DNA of 64,000 nt from Smallanthus sonchifolius (lineage: Eukaryota > Streptophyta > Magnoliopsida > Asterales > Asteraceae): positions 46,573,880-46,637,879 of the forward strand of contig CM042042.1 in the NCBI GenBank assembly GCA_023525975.1. The letters are read 5' to 3'. Every line of letters starts with the position of its first letter. The first letter of the stretch is position 1. Positions 22,901-34,900 of the stretch are shown one piece after another. The position numbers and the translations under genes are program-made. The notes beneath the pieces are model-generated. The model was not told the origin of the DNA, did no database searches, and saw only the letters and a list, made by a program, of their open reading frames with translations.

Positions 22901-24519
22901 AAGAACCTCGACTTTGCTACCGTCCGGAGCCTTGAGTCGGATAATCTTTCGTTTACATATAATTTGTGCTTCATTGGCAGTTAGCTAATCCATTCCTAAC
23001 ACGACATCAAACCCACCCAAAACCATAACAAACAATCTGACAGGGAACCTATGACCTTCTATTTTTATTGTGGAGTTGTCAACTACATCGGTCACTCTCG
23101 CAGTTCTACCCTCAGCGGTTTCTACGCTAGAAGCCCTTTCTAGCTTACTGACAGTGTTCTTCACTCGTTTACAGAAAGTCACAGATATAAAACTCTTACT
23201 GGCACCAAAATCAAATAACACAGAAACAAAAGTGTTGTCAAGGATGAACGTACCTGACGCCACGTCGGGGTCTGCCCTGGCTTGGTCTTGCGTCAGTGCG
23301 TACGCACGAGTCTTTGCTCGGGGCCTCTCTTCTTTCCTTTCCGGGCTTTTCCTTTTCCCGGCTTCACCCATTCTCGGTTTCAGGCATTCCCTACTCAGAT
23401 GACCGGCATCCCCACAATTATAGCACTTGAAGTGTTATGGGCACTCACGGGAGTAGTGCCCAGTCTTGCCACACTTGAAGAACAAGTTAGATCCCAGTCT
23501 ACATTCACCGGTATGCTCCCTTCCACACTTCTTACAAACAGTCAGCTCATTCACCCGAGCCCTCTTATCACGAGCCCTAAACATCCTTCCACCAGTTCGC
23601 TTGTTCGAGAAGCTCGGTCTCTTCTTCGGTTCCTCAATGGCAACGACATTCAGTGCCAGATCATCGAATGCCACGCCGCTCAGTTCTACTACCGAGTCGT
23701 AGGTCGTAGGGGCGTTTGCCTTAACATAGGTGCGGACCTGGTCCGGCAGCCCTTGAATGTAACAGGAAATCTTTCTTTCCTCAGTCGTGATAAGGTGTGG
23801 TACCAGACGTGCCGGTTCATTGAATCGAGTTGTGTACTGCCGGTGCGTCATGCTCCCGGCCTTCAAACCCAGAAATTCCCTCTCTACCTTCTCAATCTCG
23901 TTCCTTGGGCAGAAATTCTTGATCACCAAAGTTTTCAAGTCAGCCCACATCATCGCATCCACAACCTCGCTCCCTTTTGCTTGACGTACACCTTCCCACC
24001 AATGGGATGCTTCCTCTCTTAAGGAGTTAGCAGCAAATTTCACAACTAGATCCGTTCGACATTCACTCAGACGAATGGCAGCCTCCATACGAATTATCCA
24101 GTCAAAAGTAGCCACCGCGTCCTTCTTCCCAGTCAGGGCTGGCGGGTCACATGCCTTGAAGGACTTATAATCGCAACCACGGTTAAGCGGTGAGTTGATT
24201 GCCTCAGTGTTCGGGGTATCAACCACTGTGTTAGACCCACCCGTCTCATTAACCTTCTTTAATGCTTCTGCCAACGGTCCTGGCAAAGAAACTTTCATCA
24301 AGTCTGTGAACTCTCGAGCTATGGCTGTTCTCACTTCTGGTTCAAAAGTGAAAGGTTGTTCTTCAACCTGTGTCTGCTCGGTTCCATGCACACCAACCGC
24401 CGGTTCAGTGTGAACACTTCCTTCTTCACTATACTCTTGGCACGCAGGGTCCTGCCGCGACCGCCGTTACGACCACTGGTACGGCCCCCACCACGCCTTC
24501 TGTTTCCTCTTCTTGCCAT
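19946..24519 (-). pseudogene. gag-pol of element B, three in-frame stops and one frameshift
   Basis: Starts at 24,519 with an Arg/Gly-rich N-terminus; a frameshift near 24,450 leads into the main frame. Gag core has LREEASHWWEGV and YIQGLPDQVR. Zinc-knuckle region has CKKCGREHTGEC, FKCGKTGHYSREC and, after an in-frame TAA (plus 23,435-23,437), CYNCGDAGHLSREC. Protease has LFDFGASKSF. A TAG at plus 22,985-22,987 follows GFDVVLGMD. RT has YRELNKR and FIDDILIY (plus 22,193-22,210), then RNase H (YSDASGQGLGCVLMQRG). Integrase has the HHCC region (CLTCSQVKAEH), a TGA at plus 21,002-21,004, then MDFITKLPR and SDRDTPFKSRFW. The tail ends KVQWKHRKGSEATWETEKEM, a chromodomain-like end. Everything from the gag core on stays in one frame, so decay is recent and point-like. 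Confidence 0.85.
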
Positions 24520-24836
24520 TTTGTTCTATAAGACAAGAATCTAAAGTCATCATGCTAGTTAACAAATAAAATTCAATAAGTACTGTAAGATGTTAATATA
24601 CACTGGCCATCTGCAACTAACCATTACAATACCCTTCGATTTCTATATGACCACCTTTGCGATTCCATCAGAACACAAGTCCTTACCTAACCCTTTCTAA
24701 GGCATACTACACGTGTAAATATATACTACCTTCAAACCTGATGCTGTGGCTCGAGTTACCCGTACTGGCATCCGCTTTCGGTCCCATTCACAGTTTAAGT
24801 TCAGACACTGGGAGTGTTCGAATCTCTCAAACTATT
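24520..24836 (-). other. Short leader of element B
   Basis: About 320 bp between primer site and gag start. No coding sequence seen. Confidence 0.5.
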
Positions 24837-24851
24837 GCTCTGATACCAACT

Positions 24852-26817
24852 TGTAAGGCCCCAAACCCGAGAGGCCTCACTTGTTGGATTTACTCATTTA
24901 CAAACAGTTCTTAAACTTGAATATCAAAATAACGCAGCGGAAAATACTTCATTAAACATAACAATTACATTGTTCAACACGCGGAAGCGTAACATAGTAT
25001 AATACATGAACATAACATAAACTAATCATAACGGGATGCCAGTCTTCATGATCAACAGGGTAACTCTTCTCGCTTGCCAAGCATCACCGTCCATCATCCA
25101 TACCTGCCTTAACCTGAATGTGCATACTAAAAAGTCAGCTACGCTGGTGAGTTCTAGTTTTCGTTCAAATTAAGAAATGGTTCATCATTCAAAACATTCA
25201 TTAGGGTTTAACATCACTTCTAAGAAAACAGGGCCTTTTGTTCATCATTGAAAACCTTCAAACATTTTTCCTCTTCATAAACACATTGAACGGATCATTT
25301 GTTTAAAACATTTAACATTCATTTAAGTCATACATTACTATCTACAATCTGTATCTTTCTTTAAGCGTCTCTGTGTCCCCGAAGGAACCTTGCATGTCGT
25401 GGACAACCGTTACGTATCGCCGTCATTGCCACAACATTCCGTCAATTCCCTTTTTGTATTTCCCCCAAGGATAACTACACGAGGTCCGACAATACCTATT
25501 CAGTTGCCCCTATGGCTCTCAGGTCCATAGACCGACAACCTCCATCGACGGCTATGGCTCACGGCCATAACAACATCGGATCATAATTTAACCTTACATA
25601 GGGTCACGTTAACCCCTGAGTAACCGTCGTTACTCTCTACCAGTTGTACAACATCAAACCATTGGCAGGCCACCAAGACACTGCCCCTGTTGCTCTTATG
25701 GCAACTATGGCTCGCTGTCCATAATCTACCACAAGGCTGGGAATTTCATTCCCAGACTTCATTCGTCAATTCCATTCATTCGACAGATTAGATTTGTAAT
25801 GACTTCTTTAAAACCTTTGCCCTTTTTCTTTTATTTTCATAAAACTTTTCATTCATTTTCGAAACCCTTTACCTTTAGTTTAAACTATTTCTTTATAAAC
25901 ATTTCGTTCGTAAACATTCCATTCATAAAACTTTCTTTCCATAAACCGTTCATTCCAAATCATTTCATTTTGTAAACATAGTTTCATAAACATCGTTTCG
26001 TAAAAACATCATTTCATATGTATGCACACCAGCCCGAAAACATTATATAAAACATTTAAAAGAGGGCTTCTAGAACTCACCTGATAAGCTAGTCCGGGTT
26101 GCCCTAAACAAAGGTCCCACTACGTCACTTCTGATCTGAATTTGATAGTTAAATACACATCAAACCCAATCCTGACTCTAACGGTTTAACCATTCTAAAC
26201 ATACTAATTTTACTTAAACAACCTGATGCCTGCGCACTTAGCAAGTGCGCAGACCCTGCTTCCTGCGTACTTGATAAGTACGCAGTGCTCTCTTCCTGCA
26301 TACTTGATAAGTACGCAGGACCTGCTCCGTGCGTACTTGATAAGTACGCACGATCTGTTTCTTCGCAAAACCCTAACTTTCGCATTCAGGTCTGATCACG
26401 TCAAGATCCCGAACCTGTTTGCATTCAAAACGTTTGTTTTCCATTAAGGAACTCAAATCTATGTTTATCTTTCAGTTTTATCCGTGAAAACGTTACCTTT
26501 TCACCCAAAACCTGAAAAACCCAAAAATGAAAAAAAACTCAGATTTAGGCCCGATTGTTACCGAATCGAGTTTCTGATCCGGAGGTTCTTCTCACGAGCT
26601 ATGGAGCAACACTTTGCTGAAATCTCGGGTCGATCTGCCAACTTTCTCTCTCTATGGTTTCTCTCTCTAGAACTTGCAAACGAGAGAAATGGTGGAGGTC
26701 TAAGCTATTTATAGGGGAGGCTCCCCTTCCAGTCCGCCGGCCCATCCGGCCCGACCCGACATGCATCGTTCGTTTATTTTGTCATTTTAACTGTCGTTTT
26801 ATTTTTGGATTGTTACA
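24852..26817 (-). repeat. 5' LTR of element B (also 3' LTR of a truncated neighbour copy)
   Basis: 1,966 bp, TGTAAGG...TTGTTACA in plus orientation. A TATA-like CTATAAATAG (minus) lies at plus 26,705-26,714. It carries a four-unit palindromic array. Beyond its outer end (26,818-26,902) lies a copy of the B pol 3' end with purine tract, so this LTR is shared by two B internal regions. Confidence 0.85.
26227..26352. repeat. Four-unit palindromic array in B 5' LTR
   Basis: Same unit as at 3,215-3,371 (TGCGTACTT/AAGTACGCA hairpins), but one unit of about 33 bp is missing between the first full unit and the GCATACTT variant. Confidence 0.85.
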
Positions 26818-26902
26818 AGTCTACCCCCCTTACAATAGGTTTCGTCCCCGAAACCTATCATAAGTTAAATAGATGAGGGTACGACTCCTTCATCTCCTTC
26901 TG
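26818..26902 (-). mobile_element. Fragment of a second B internal region
   Basis: Aligns with 19,907-19,989: purine tract, pre-tract hairpin and the last codons of pol. It ends abruptly at the junction with the truncated LTR of C near 26,902. Confidence 0.75.
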
Positions 26903-27991
26903 GGCAAAATTAGGCTAACCGGATTCGAACCTGGGTCGCCCGGTTCACAAACACACACACTGCCTTAACCATCCTGCCTATGGGCCTTATTGGTTTATAT
27001 CTCCGAAAAAGAAAATGATAAAGAGAATCCCGAAACAACCCAGATTTCCTTATGAACCCTAGATCAAGAATCCTTAAATACGACCCGGTTAACCCTCTGT
27101 TTATGCGAATTGACAGAGGGTTATTGATAATTGGATGAAAATGAAACTGATGGGTTTTTGAATTACCTGAAATGATGTCGAAGAGAGTGAGAACGGGTTC
27201 CGACTTGGAGTCGGCTGTCAGCGGGATCAATCGAGCGCTTGTCGGTGTTAAACGAGGAGATTGGAAGTCCAGGGAGGTTAGGTTGGGTGTCGTCTATGAG
27301 TTTCAGCAGGTTTTTATAGACGAATTCGTCATTAAGTGTTGAATTAGGTGGGAGTTAATCGGTTGAGTTCGAACGGATTGAATTCGAATTTACGCGTGGT
27401 TAGCGTTGAATTCGATCATCACGTCTGGTTGGCTTTGGTCGCATGCGGGAGTCGAACCTGAGGTTCACTGAATTGGGACGGGATTTCGCGATTTGGGCAG
27501 ATCGTGCTTGAAACCGGTTGGGACGGGGATCGAACCTGAGACCTGTTTGGTTTCTGAGAGTTTGGTTGAATTACAGAACAGGTCCCTGATGTTTCGCGAG
27601 TTTAACATTTTGGGTTAAAAGTATAGTTTTAGTTTAAAACAAGTTTCAGGATTTGACTGTTTCGGTCCTCGAACTTTATAGACTAATAATATTTTTGTAA
27701 AAACTAAATGACTTTTATAAGTTTTATTGCCCTTTTATGTTTTTATATAAAATAATTTCTAAGATTCATAGCGTAATTTTTATTACTCACATTATTTACA
27801 AACTCATAATGTTTTAAGAATTCTAACAATATAAAACACATATATATATGTATAAGTGTAACTCATATCAATTAAAATTAATATTTATTATTTAAGAAAC
27901 TAGTTTTAATAACAATTTAAGTTTTAAATCAATGACACACGCAACCGTTTAGAAAAAAAAAACGTTTGGTCGGAAAATACTGGATATTACA
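26903..27991 (-). repeat. Truncated 3' LTR of element C
   Basis: Aligns with about 33,923-35,014. The remaining 2 kb of the LTR is missing; the break lies just past the tRNA-like segment. It keeps all three B-box-like motifs (26,921-26,931; 27,448-27,458; 27,526-27,536 on the plus-strand map). Confidence 0.8.
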
Positions 27992-27998
27992 GTCTCCC

Positions 27999-28033
27999 CT
28001 ACTTTAGGAAATTTCGTCCCGAAATTAAAGTAG
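27999..28033 (-). other. Hairpin before polypurine tract, element C
   Basis: On the minus strand the inner arms AATTTCG and CGAAATT surround GGA, and the outer arms CTACTTTA and TAAAGTAG pair, with a small internal bulge. The outer 3' arm merges into the purine tract. Confidence 0.6.
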
Positions 28034-28639
28034 AAGGATCTAATCCAGGGTTTAAGTTAGTAATACGCTCAAGGATGATGAGAAGGATAAGTAAACCTGG
28101 GTTACGTTTAGGGTTTTAAATGAGATGAAATGACAGGAATAAGATTTTGCTTCAAGTTTCTAAGTTTTCAAGGCCTAGGGTTGCCAAGAGTTTCCCTAAG
28201 AGGCACATAGTCTCATTGAGACATATATGAAGATCTGTTTTCAGGAATGCATGTTGAGAGAGTAACTGTTGAATTTCCCTTCAAGATTTAAAGTGGGATG
28301 CATCACTCAGAGTGGTGAGTTTGTAGACTAATACGTTTAAGGATTTACTACGGTTCCTGAGTTCCGTGGCTATCTTTTACGATAAGTCTTAGATCATAGC
28401 ACACGACAGAGTTTACTATGTCTTCCCATACGTTGACTTTCATACTTACGTGTGCACCCGCAAGCATTTAAATCGTCGCATAGTCCGCATAGGTCCTTCC
28501 GTTTGTGTGTGGATCAAGAAAGAATACAAGAATTTGTTTAATTCATGACTATTGTTCCACGTAAGAGTGATCATTGATTAACGAGTCCCTTAGAGAGAAG
28601 CGTCATTCAATGATTACAGAGAAAGTAATGTGACAAGAT

Positions 28640-29215
28640 TTAGAGTTTCAAAGTTTCCTCGTGTATGAACAAGAATACATCAGTTATTAAGTAGTTTAAA
28701 GTCTTTACACTTTCCTCGTGTTTGATCAAGAATACATCAAACCTTGAGTAGTTTAAAAGTCTCATACGTTCATCATGTTTGAACAAGCATACACCAAACA
28801 TGGAGTACTTTAAAGTCTTATACGTTCATCATGTTTGAACAAGAATACGTCAAACATGGGGTAGTTTAAAGTCTTTACACTTTCCTCGTGTTTGATCAAG
28901 AATACATCAAACCTTGAGTAGTTTAAAAGTCTCATGTGTTCATCATGTTTGAATAAGCATACGTCAAACATGGAGTAGTTTAACGTCTTATACGTTCATC
29001 ATGTTTGAACAAGAATACGTCAAAACATGAGGTAGTTTAAAGTCTTTACACTTTCCTCGTGTTTGATCAATAATACATCAAACCTTGAGTAGTTTAAAAG
29101 TCTCATACGTTCATCATGTTTGAACAAGCGTACGTCAAACATGGAGTAATTTAAAGTCTTATACGTTCATCATATTGAACAAGAATACGTCAAACATAAA
29201 ATAGTTTAAAGTCTC
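28640..29215. repeat. Higher-order tandem array in element C
   Basis: About ten monomers of roughly 57 bp. Three monomer types repeat as a block of about 170 bp: the marker GTCTTTACACTTTCC recurs at 28,701, 28,871 and 29,042. Most monomers contain short inverted arms such as CATGTTTGA and TCAAACATG. Confidence 0.8.
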
Positions 29216-31912
29216 TTAGTTTAGCCTCAGTGTATAGATGTATACGATTATGCTTTGAGTATAAAGTGGTTATCTAAATACTTTAGTATTTATGAGCGGT
29301 GTAGGACAACGTTTGGAACAGGATTAACCGTTATACGCTTTCTCACAGAAGATTCGAGTCGTTCAGAAGGTTAGGTAGATCCCGATGTTTGGTTTTGTAA
29401 GGAGTCAGGGGAAGTACTCTCTAAAGAGCGAGTAATGTCCTCCTTCTTGCTAGTTTCTAGTATCAAGAGTGAAGTTTTCTCGTGTATTTGGAATGTACGT
29501 TTATCAAGTCTTATAAGGTTTAGTTGAGACGAACACGAAAAGTTTTCAAGACTAAGAATCCAAGTATGAGTTTGAAAGTAGGATAAGTCAGTTGATTTCA
29601 AGTTTCAATATTAAGCTTTACATGATCCTTTATTGATCATGTTTAGTTTTAAGAATACGGGTTTGAGTATTTGTATAAGTTTTTGCATGACTCAAAAGTT
29701 TCTGACCTCATGGTTGTGTATAAGAAGTTTAATGTTTTTAATAACGTGCATTTAAGCTTTTAGTTTCCGTTGTGATTCATAGCAAATCTTTTATGTGACA
29801 AGGGTTGAATGAGGAAAGTTTCCTAGCATAGGGTAACGGGAAAAAGTTTTGATAAGGTTTATGATAGTGTGTTTACAGTTGATTTATCTTGTTTCATAAT
29901 AGTGTTCTTTTGTATAAAATGTAATTAAGATGTTCAAAAACGACGAGTTAGGCAATGATAAGTAGTATAAGTAGGACTCATAATAAGGTATGTATGATTG
30001 TCAAACGAAAAGTTGGTCAAGTTTAGAAGTGTGAAGTCTATATAAGGGGTAAGGATCATAGTTGATTACGGCATTGGTTCGTAATTCGTGTTGTTTTAAA
30101 AGAGTGCTTACGAATTAGAAGGTTTGTTTCAGTTATATGTGTCACTTAAGATTTTTATAGTTTAATGCAACGTTGTAATTTATCTCAAGTACTAACGTGA
30201 GCTACTCTTGACGAAAAGTGTTTGGGTAAGAGGGTTTAAGTTTGTAATGATGAAAGAAGAGTCAAGTTAATAAGTGATAACAAGATGAAATTTCAAAATA
30301 ACTTTCGTTAAATGTTTCAAAATTGGGGCTTCTAGCCCTTACATAATACAATTTAAACGGAAAGTTAAAGTGTGTAAGTAAGTTGATTTAATTATGTTCA
30401 GAAGGTTTTTATTCATAATACTGAGTTATCACAGTAATACTTTCAAAAATAGTTTTGATTGGAAGTTGATGGGCTAACGAAGAGAATTCCCGGAAGAAGG
30501 GGTGGGTCACGAGGATTCACTTATGTACCCTATTTTCCTAGCCAGAATTTCCTCATGAGTCTACAACTTTTTAGTTATTGTCACCGATGTTTGGGTTTTA
30601 TGGTACTATGTCGAGGTTCATTGTGGGTTTAGAGTCTTAAACGTGGAGCTTGTTTATTCTATAGTAGGCTTCTTCCCTTGCGGGAAAGCGATCAGGTTAC
30701 TAATCCCTTTGTTAATGTACTTTAGGTTTAAAAGACTTTAAGTTTTGTTTACAAGAAACGATGATGTGTAAGTTTTAAGGACGTATGAAGGTTTTGAGAT
30801 TAAAAGTGTAACAAAGTTTTGAGTTAGTCATAAAATGAAGTTTGCTTGAGTGAAGAAAAATGAAATGAGATACAAGGGTTTCCCCTTATGTGCCAAGTTA
30901 ATAAAATAATGAAGTTTGTAAAAGGACTTGTAGGGAAATACATAGTTTTAATGGGCGGTTAGTTCAAGGATCATGAAGTTTAAGGATGTATGAAAACTTT
31001 GAGATGTATAAAAGTGTAACAAAATTTTTTGAGTTAGTTATCAAATGAAACTTGGTTAAGTGCTAATGAGGTAAGGTAAAAATACAAGAGTTACCTCTTA
31101 GGTGTCATATTTATAAAATAATGAAGCTTTATAGGAGAATTTGTAGGGTAATACATAGTTTTAAGGGTAGTATTACAACGATCATGGAGTTTATTGGGTA
31201 GTATCTATATAAGTATAAATTTATGTATGTAGTTTTTAAGTATAATCTCGTAAGAATTTCTCCTTGAATGTAACTCCTTCAGGTCATGACGAGTAAGCAT
31301 GCTGTCATGCGACCATTCTTGAAGAGACGAAACATAAGAATCATAGAGTAAAGGTTACAGAGGAAAGTTTTTGAATCATGAATTTATGAAGTGTGTAGTA
31401 TTTGAGATGGTACTCATTTAGTGCATATCATTAAGCGAGTACTTTGACATATCAAGAGAAATTTGAGCTCACTAATGTTTAGAGAAGTCATGCATTCCTA
31501 TAAGTGGATACTCATCCCAAGAATTCCCAGGAAAGCATACGGGTCCAACGGTTGATTTGGATTTATATGAAATGCTTTCCTTAACAGAATTTCCCAGGAT
31601 ACAGGTATCCACCCTTCCGGTCCGCACAAGTCTTCATACATTGTCTAGAACTTAAATACTCTTGACGAGAATTTATTGGGGGACTTGACTTAAAGCCTAA
31701 GAACGTGTCCTCGATGTAGTAGACTCTTGTAGCACGTAGGTAAGTAGAAACGTAGAATCTCCAAGCGTTCACGTATAAGATCTAAGAATAGATTGATGAG
31801 AGAATTTCCTAGTAAAGGACATGAGATAACTCATGTTTGGGTCTCCTAATTTATAGTCTAGGTCATGTGTCTAATAACCTAATTCCCTATAACCAAGGCT
31901 CTGATGCCAATC

Positions 31913-34900
31913 TGTCACACCCCAACCGACGGCGGATTATACGTCGGGGCGGACGCGGTTGTTCAATAGCACAAGGTTGACTATTAAAGTTTAAATAGTT
32001 TTATTAAATAACTTCAAGGTTACAAGGAATAAATCAAATACATAGCAAGAATACAAGTCTAATTGATTAAGCATTCTAGGTCCAAGCATCCTATGTGATC
32101 ACGATAAAGTCTCATGTTGTAGAACCTGAATCATGTGAAAGAATCTGTCAACTACAAAATAGTTGGTGAGATACAAAGGTTTTGACACAGTTTAACAAGG
32201 ATTTGAAAAGAATTACAATTCACTATGATATATGTATTCTATAATGTAAGTATGAGAACAAGTATCTTAAACATTGTGCACTTCAACCCTCCAACCAAGT
32301 TTAGGCATAACCCGCAGGTTACCCTTATAAGTCTCAAGTTTAAAGTTTAATTCAGTAACAATCACCAAGGGCTCCCCTCCGAAGGGGTCAATCAATCAAG
32401 GTGGATTGGTCAAATGCAATAGATCTATCATTGTTACCATAGGCTTGATCAAAGTTAATGAATGTGCTAGTTTTAAGTTTAATCTAAGCATACAAGTCTC
32501 AAGTTTAACATAAGAATAAGCATCTAGTCATAGTTGTACAAGAATTGTATAAGTTTAAAGTTTTGAACATGTTTCACCCCAAAAGTATAGAAAGGAAAAA
32601 GGGGCTAAGTATACTCACTTGGATTTGATGAAGAGTATCCGACAAGAGTAAGTTTGTAAGACTTTGGAAGGGAGAATATCCTCACAATAAGCCTAGGAAT
32701 ATAAGTCTAAAGTTTCAAGTATGATCTTATAAGACTAGGACAAGAATTCTAAGATTTCAGGACGTGACTAGGGTTCCATTGGGAGACGGGAATGATTGTG
32801 TTTCATAAAGTTTGAATCAAGTTTCAAATGAAGTTTTGAATGCATAATGCAAGACATTGAATACCAAAGTTTAGTAAGTTTATAGTTTAAAACAATTATC
32901 TAACGGTTAAATAATTATCAAGGGTAGATAATAATTATTTAGAGAGTAACTGATTTCTAAGAGTAAATGATAATTATTTAAAGAATAAATTATAATAACA
33001 ACTATTCCAAGATTAAAATAGTTATTAGGGGTAAATAATTTTCACTTAAAGGGTATATAATTGTTAAGGATAAACAATTATTTATAAGGAGAATTTGTTT
33101 ATCTTAGCAATATAAATCATTAAGGATTTGTTAAAGAATTTAAGTATTAAATATTTTCTTTACACACTAAAGTGAAATAAATAATAAGTATTTATAAGTT
33201 TGTAAAATGTTTAAATAGAATTTCTCATAAAGTTTATATTTTTTTATATAAGTTTATAAATGATTAAGAAATAAATAAAGTATAATTATTTCTCTTTTTC
33301 AAATTTGTATTTTGATTATAAGTCTTTAAAGTTTAAATAAAATTTTAGTTTATAATTTTTCCTTCAAATGGTAAGTTTATAAGTGTAAGTATTTAATTTA
33401 AAGTTTATGTTTTAAAAGTATAAGTTTATAAATGTTTTAAAGTCTTTATAAAGTTTATAGGTTTACAAAAGTTTAGAAAATAATTAAAGCATATTTATTT
33501 TCTCACGTTTTATATAAACAATAGGTTTATGTTTATATAAATTTTATAAAGTGTGTAAATTTATAAATAAAATTTATAAACTTTTCTGAGTCTAAAAGTT
33601 TATAATTTAAATTAATGATTTGGATAAAAGAATCATTTTTAGTTTAGAGTACAAATAATAAAGTAAGTTTATTTATTTTTAAATAAATAACTTCTGTGAA
33701 ATATGAGTTTTATAAAGGTATTAAAAGTATTTTTATAGTTTTTATGGATTTAAAACCAAAATTAAAGATTTAATTAATTATAGGTTTAACTAAGTTTTAT
33801 TTAATTAGAAATGTTCCTGAATGTAAAAGTGAAAATAAAAATTGGATTTAAGTTTATAAGTGTATAACATAATTTATAAAAATTATAAAAGTTAAAAAAA
33901 AATGTTTTTAAAAGGCTAAAACAAATAAAATGGGCTAACCGGATTCGAACCCGGGTCGCCCGGTTCACAAACACACACACTGCCTTAACCATCCCGCCTA
34001 TGGGCCTTATTGGTTTATATCTCCGAAAAAGAAATTGATAAAGAGAATCCCGAATCAACCCAGATTTCCTTATGAACCCTAGATCAAGAATCCTTAAATA
34101 CGACCCGGTTAACCCTCTGTTTATGCGAATTGACAGAGGGTTATTGATAATTGGATGAAAACGAAACTGATGGGTTTTTGAATTACCTGAAATGATGTCG
34201 AAGAGAGTGAGAACGGGTTCCGACTTGGAGTCGGCTGTCAGCGGGATCAATCGAGCGCTTGCCGGTATTAAACGAGGAGATTTGAAGTTCAGGGAGGTTG
34301 GGTTGGGTGTCGTCTATGAGTTTTAGCAGGTTTTTATAGACGAATTCGTCATTATGTGTCGAATTAGGTGGGAGTTAATCGGTTGAGTTCGAACGGATTG
34401 AATTCGAATTTACGCGTGGTTAGCGTTGAATTCGATCATCACGTCTGGTTGGCTTTGGTCGCATGCGGGAGTCGAACCCGAGGTTCACTGAATTGGGACG
34501 GGATTTCGTGATTTGGGCAGATCGTGCTTGAAACCGGTTGGGACGGGGATCGAACCTGAGACCTGTTTGGTTTCTGAGAGTTTGGTTGAATTACATAACA
34601 GGTCCCTGATGTTTCGCGAGTTTAACATTTTGGGTTAAAAGTATAGTTTTAGTTTAAAACAAGTTTCAGGATTTGACTGTTTCGGTCCCCGGACTTTATA
34701 GACTAATAATATTTTTGTAAAAACTAAATGACTTTTATAAGTTTTATTGCCCTTTTATGTTTTTATATAAAATAATTTCTAAGATTCATAGCGTAATTTT
34801 TATTACTCACATTATTTACAAACTCATAATGTTTTAAGAATTCTAACAATATAAAACACATATATATATATATGTATAAGTGTAACTCATATCAATTAAA

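Larger units (their letters stand above)
19907..24851 (-). mobile_element. Element B internal region (Ty3/gypsy chromovirus)
   Basis: The complete internal part of a minus-strand element between its 5' LTR (24,852-26,817) and the remains of its 3' LTR (1,839-3,666, now separated by A). Primer site TGGTATCAGAGC is at plus 24,837-24,848. The purine tract GTAAGGGGGTAGACT is at plus 19,907-19,921. All major pol domains are present in one frame. Confidence 0.85.
27992..31912 (-). other. Non-coding internal region of element C
   Basis: 3.9 kb. No reading frame shows retroelement motifs. It holds the purine tract next to 27,991, a hairpin at 27,999-28,033, a higher-order tandem array at 28,640-29,215 and the primer site at its other end. 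Confidence 0.6.

Noticed and set aside
23282..24022. 246-codon plus-strand frame
   Set aside because: Antisense shadow of B gag; codons mirror the gag frame.
33931..34004. A functional tRNA gene
   Set aside because: A and B boxes are present but acceptor and T stems do not pair, and the same sequence recurs in the other LTR copy.
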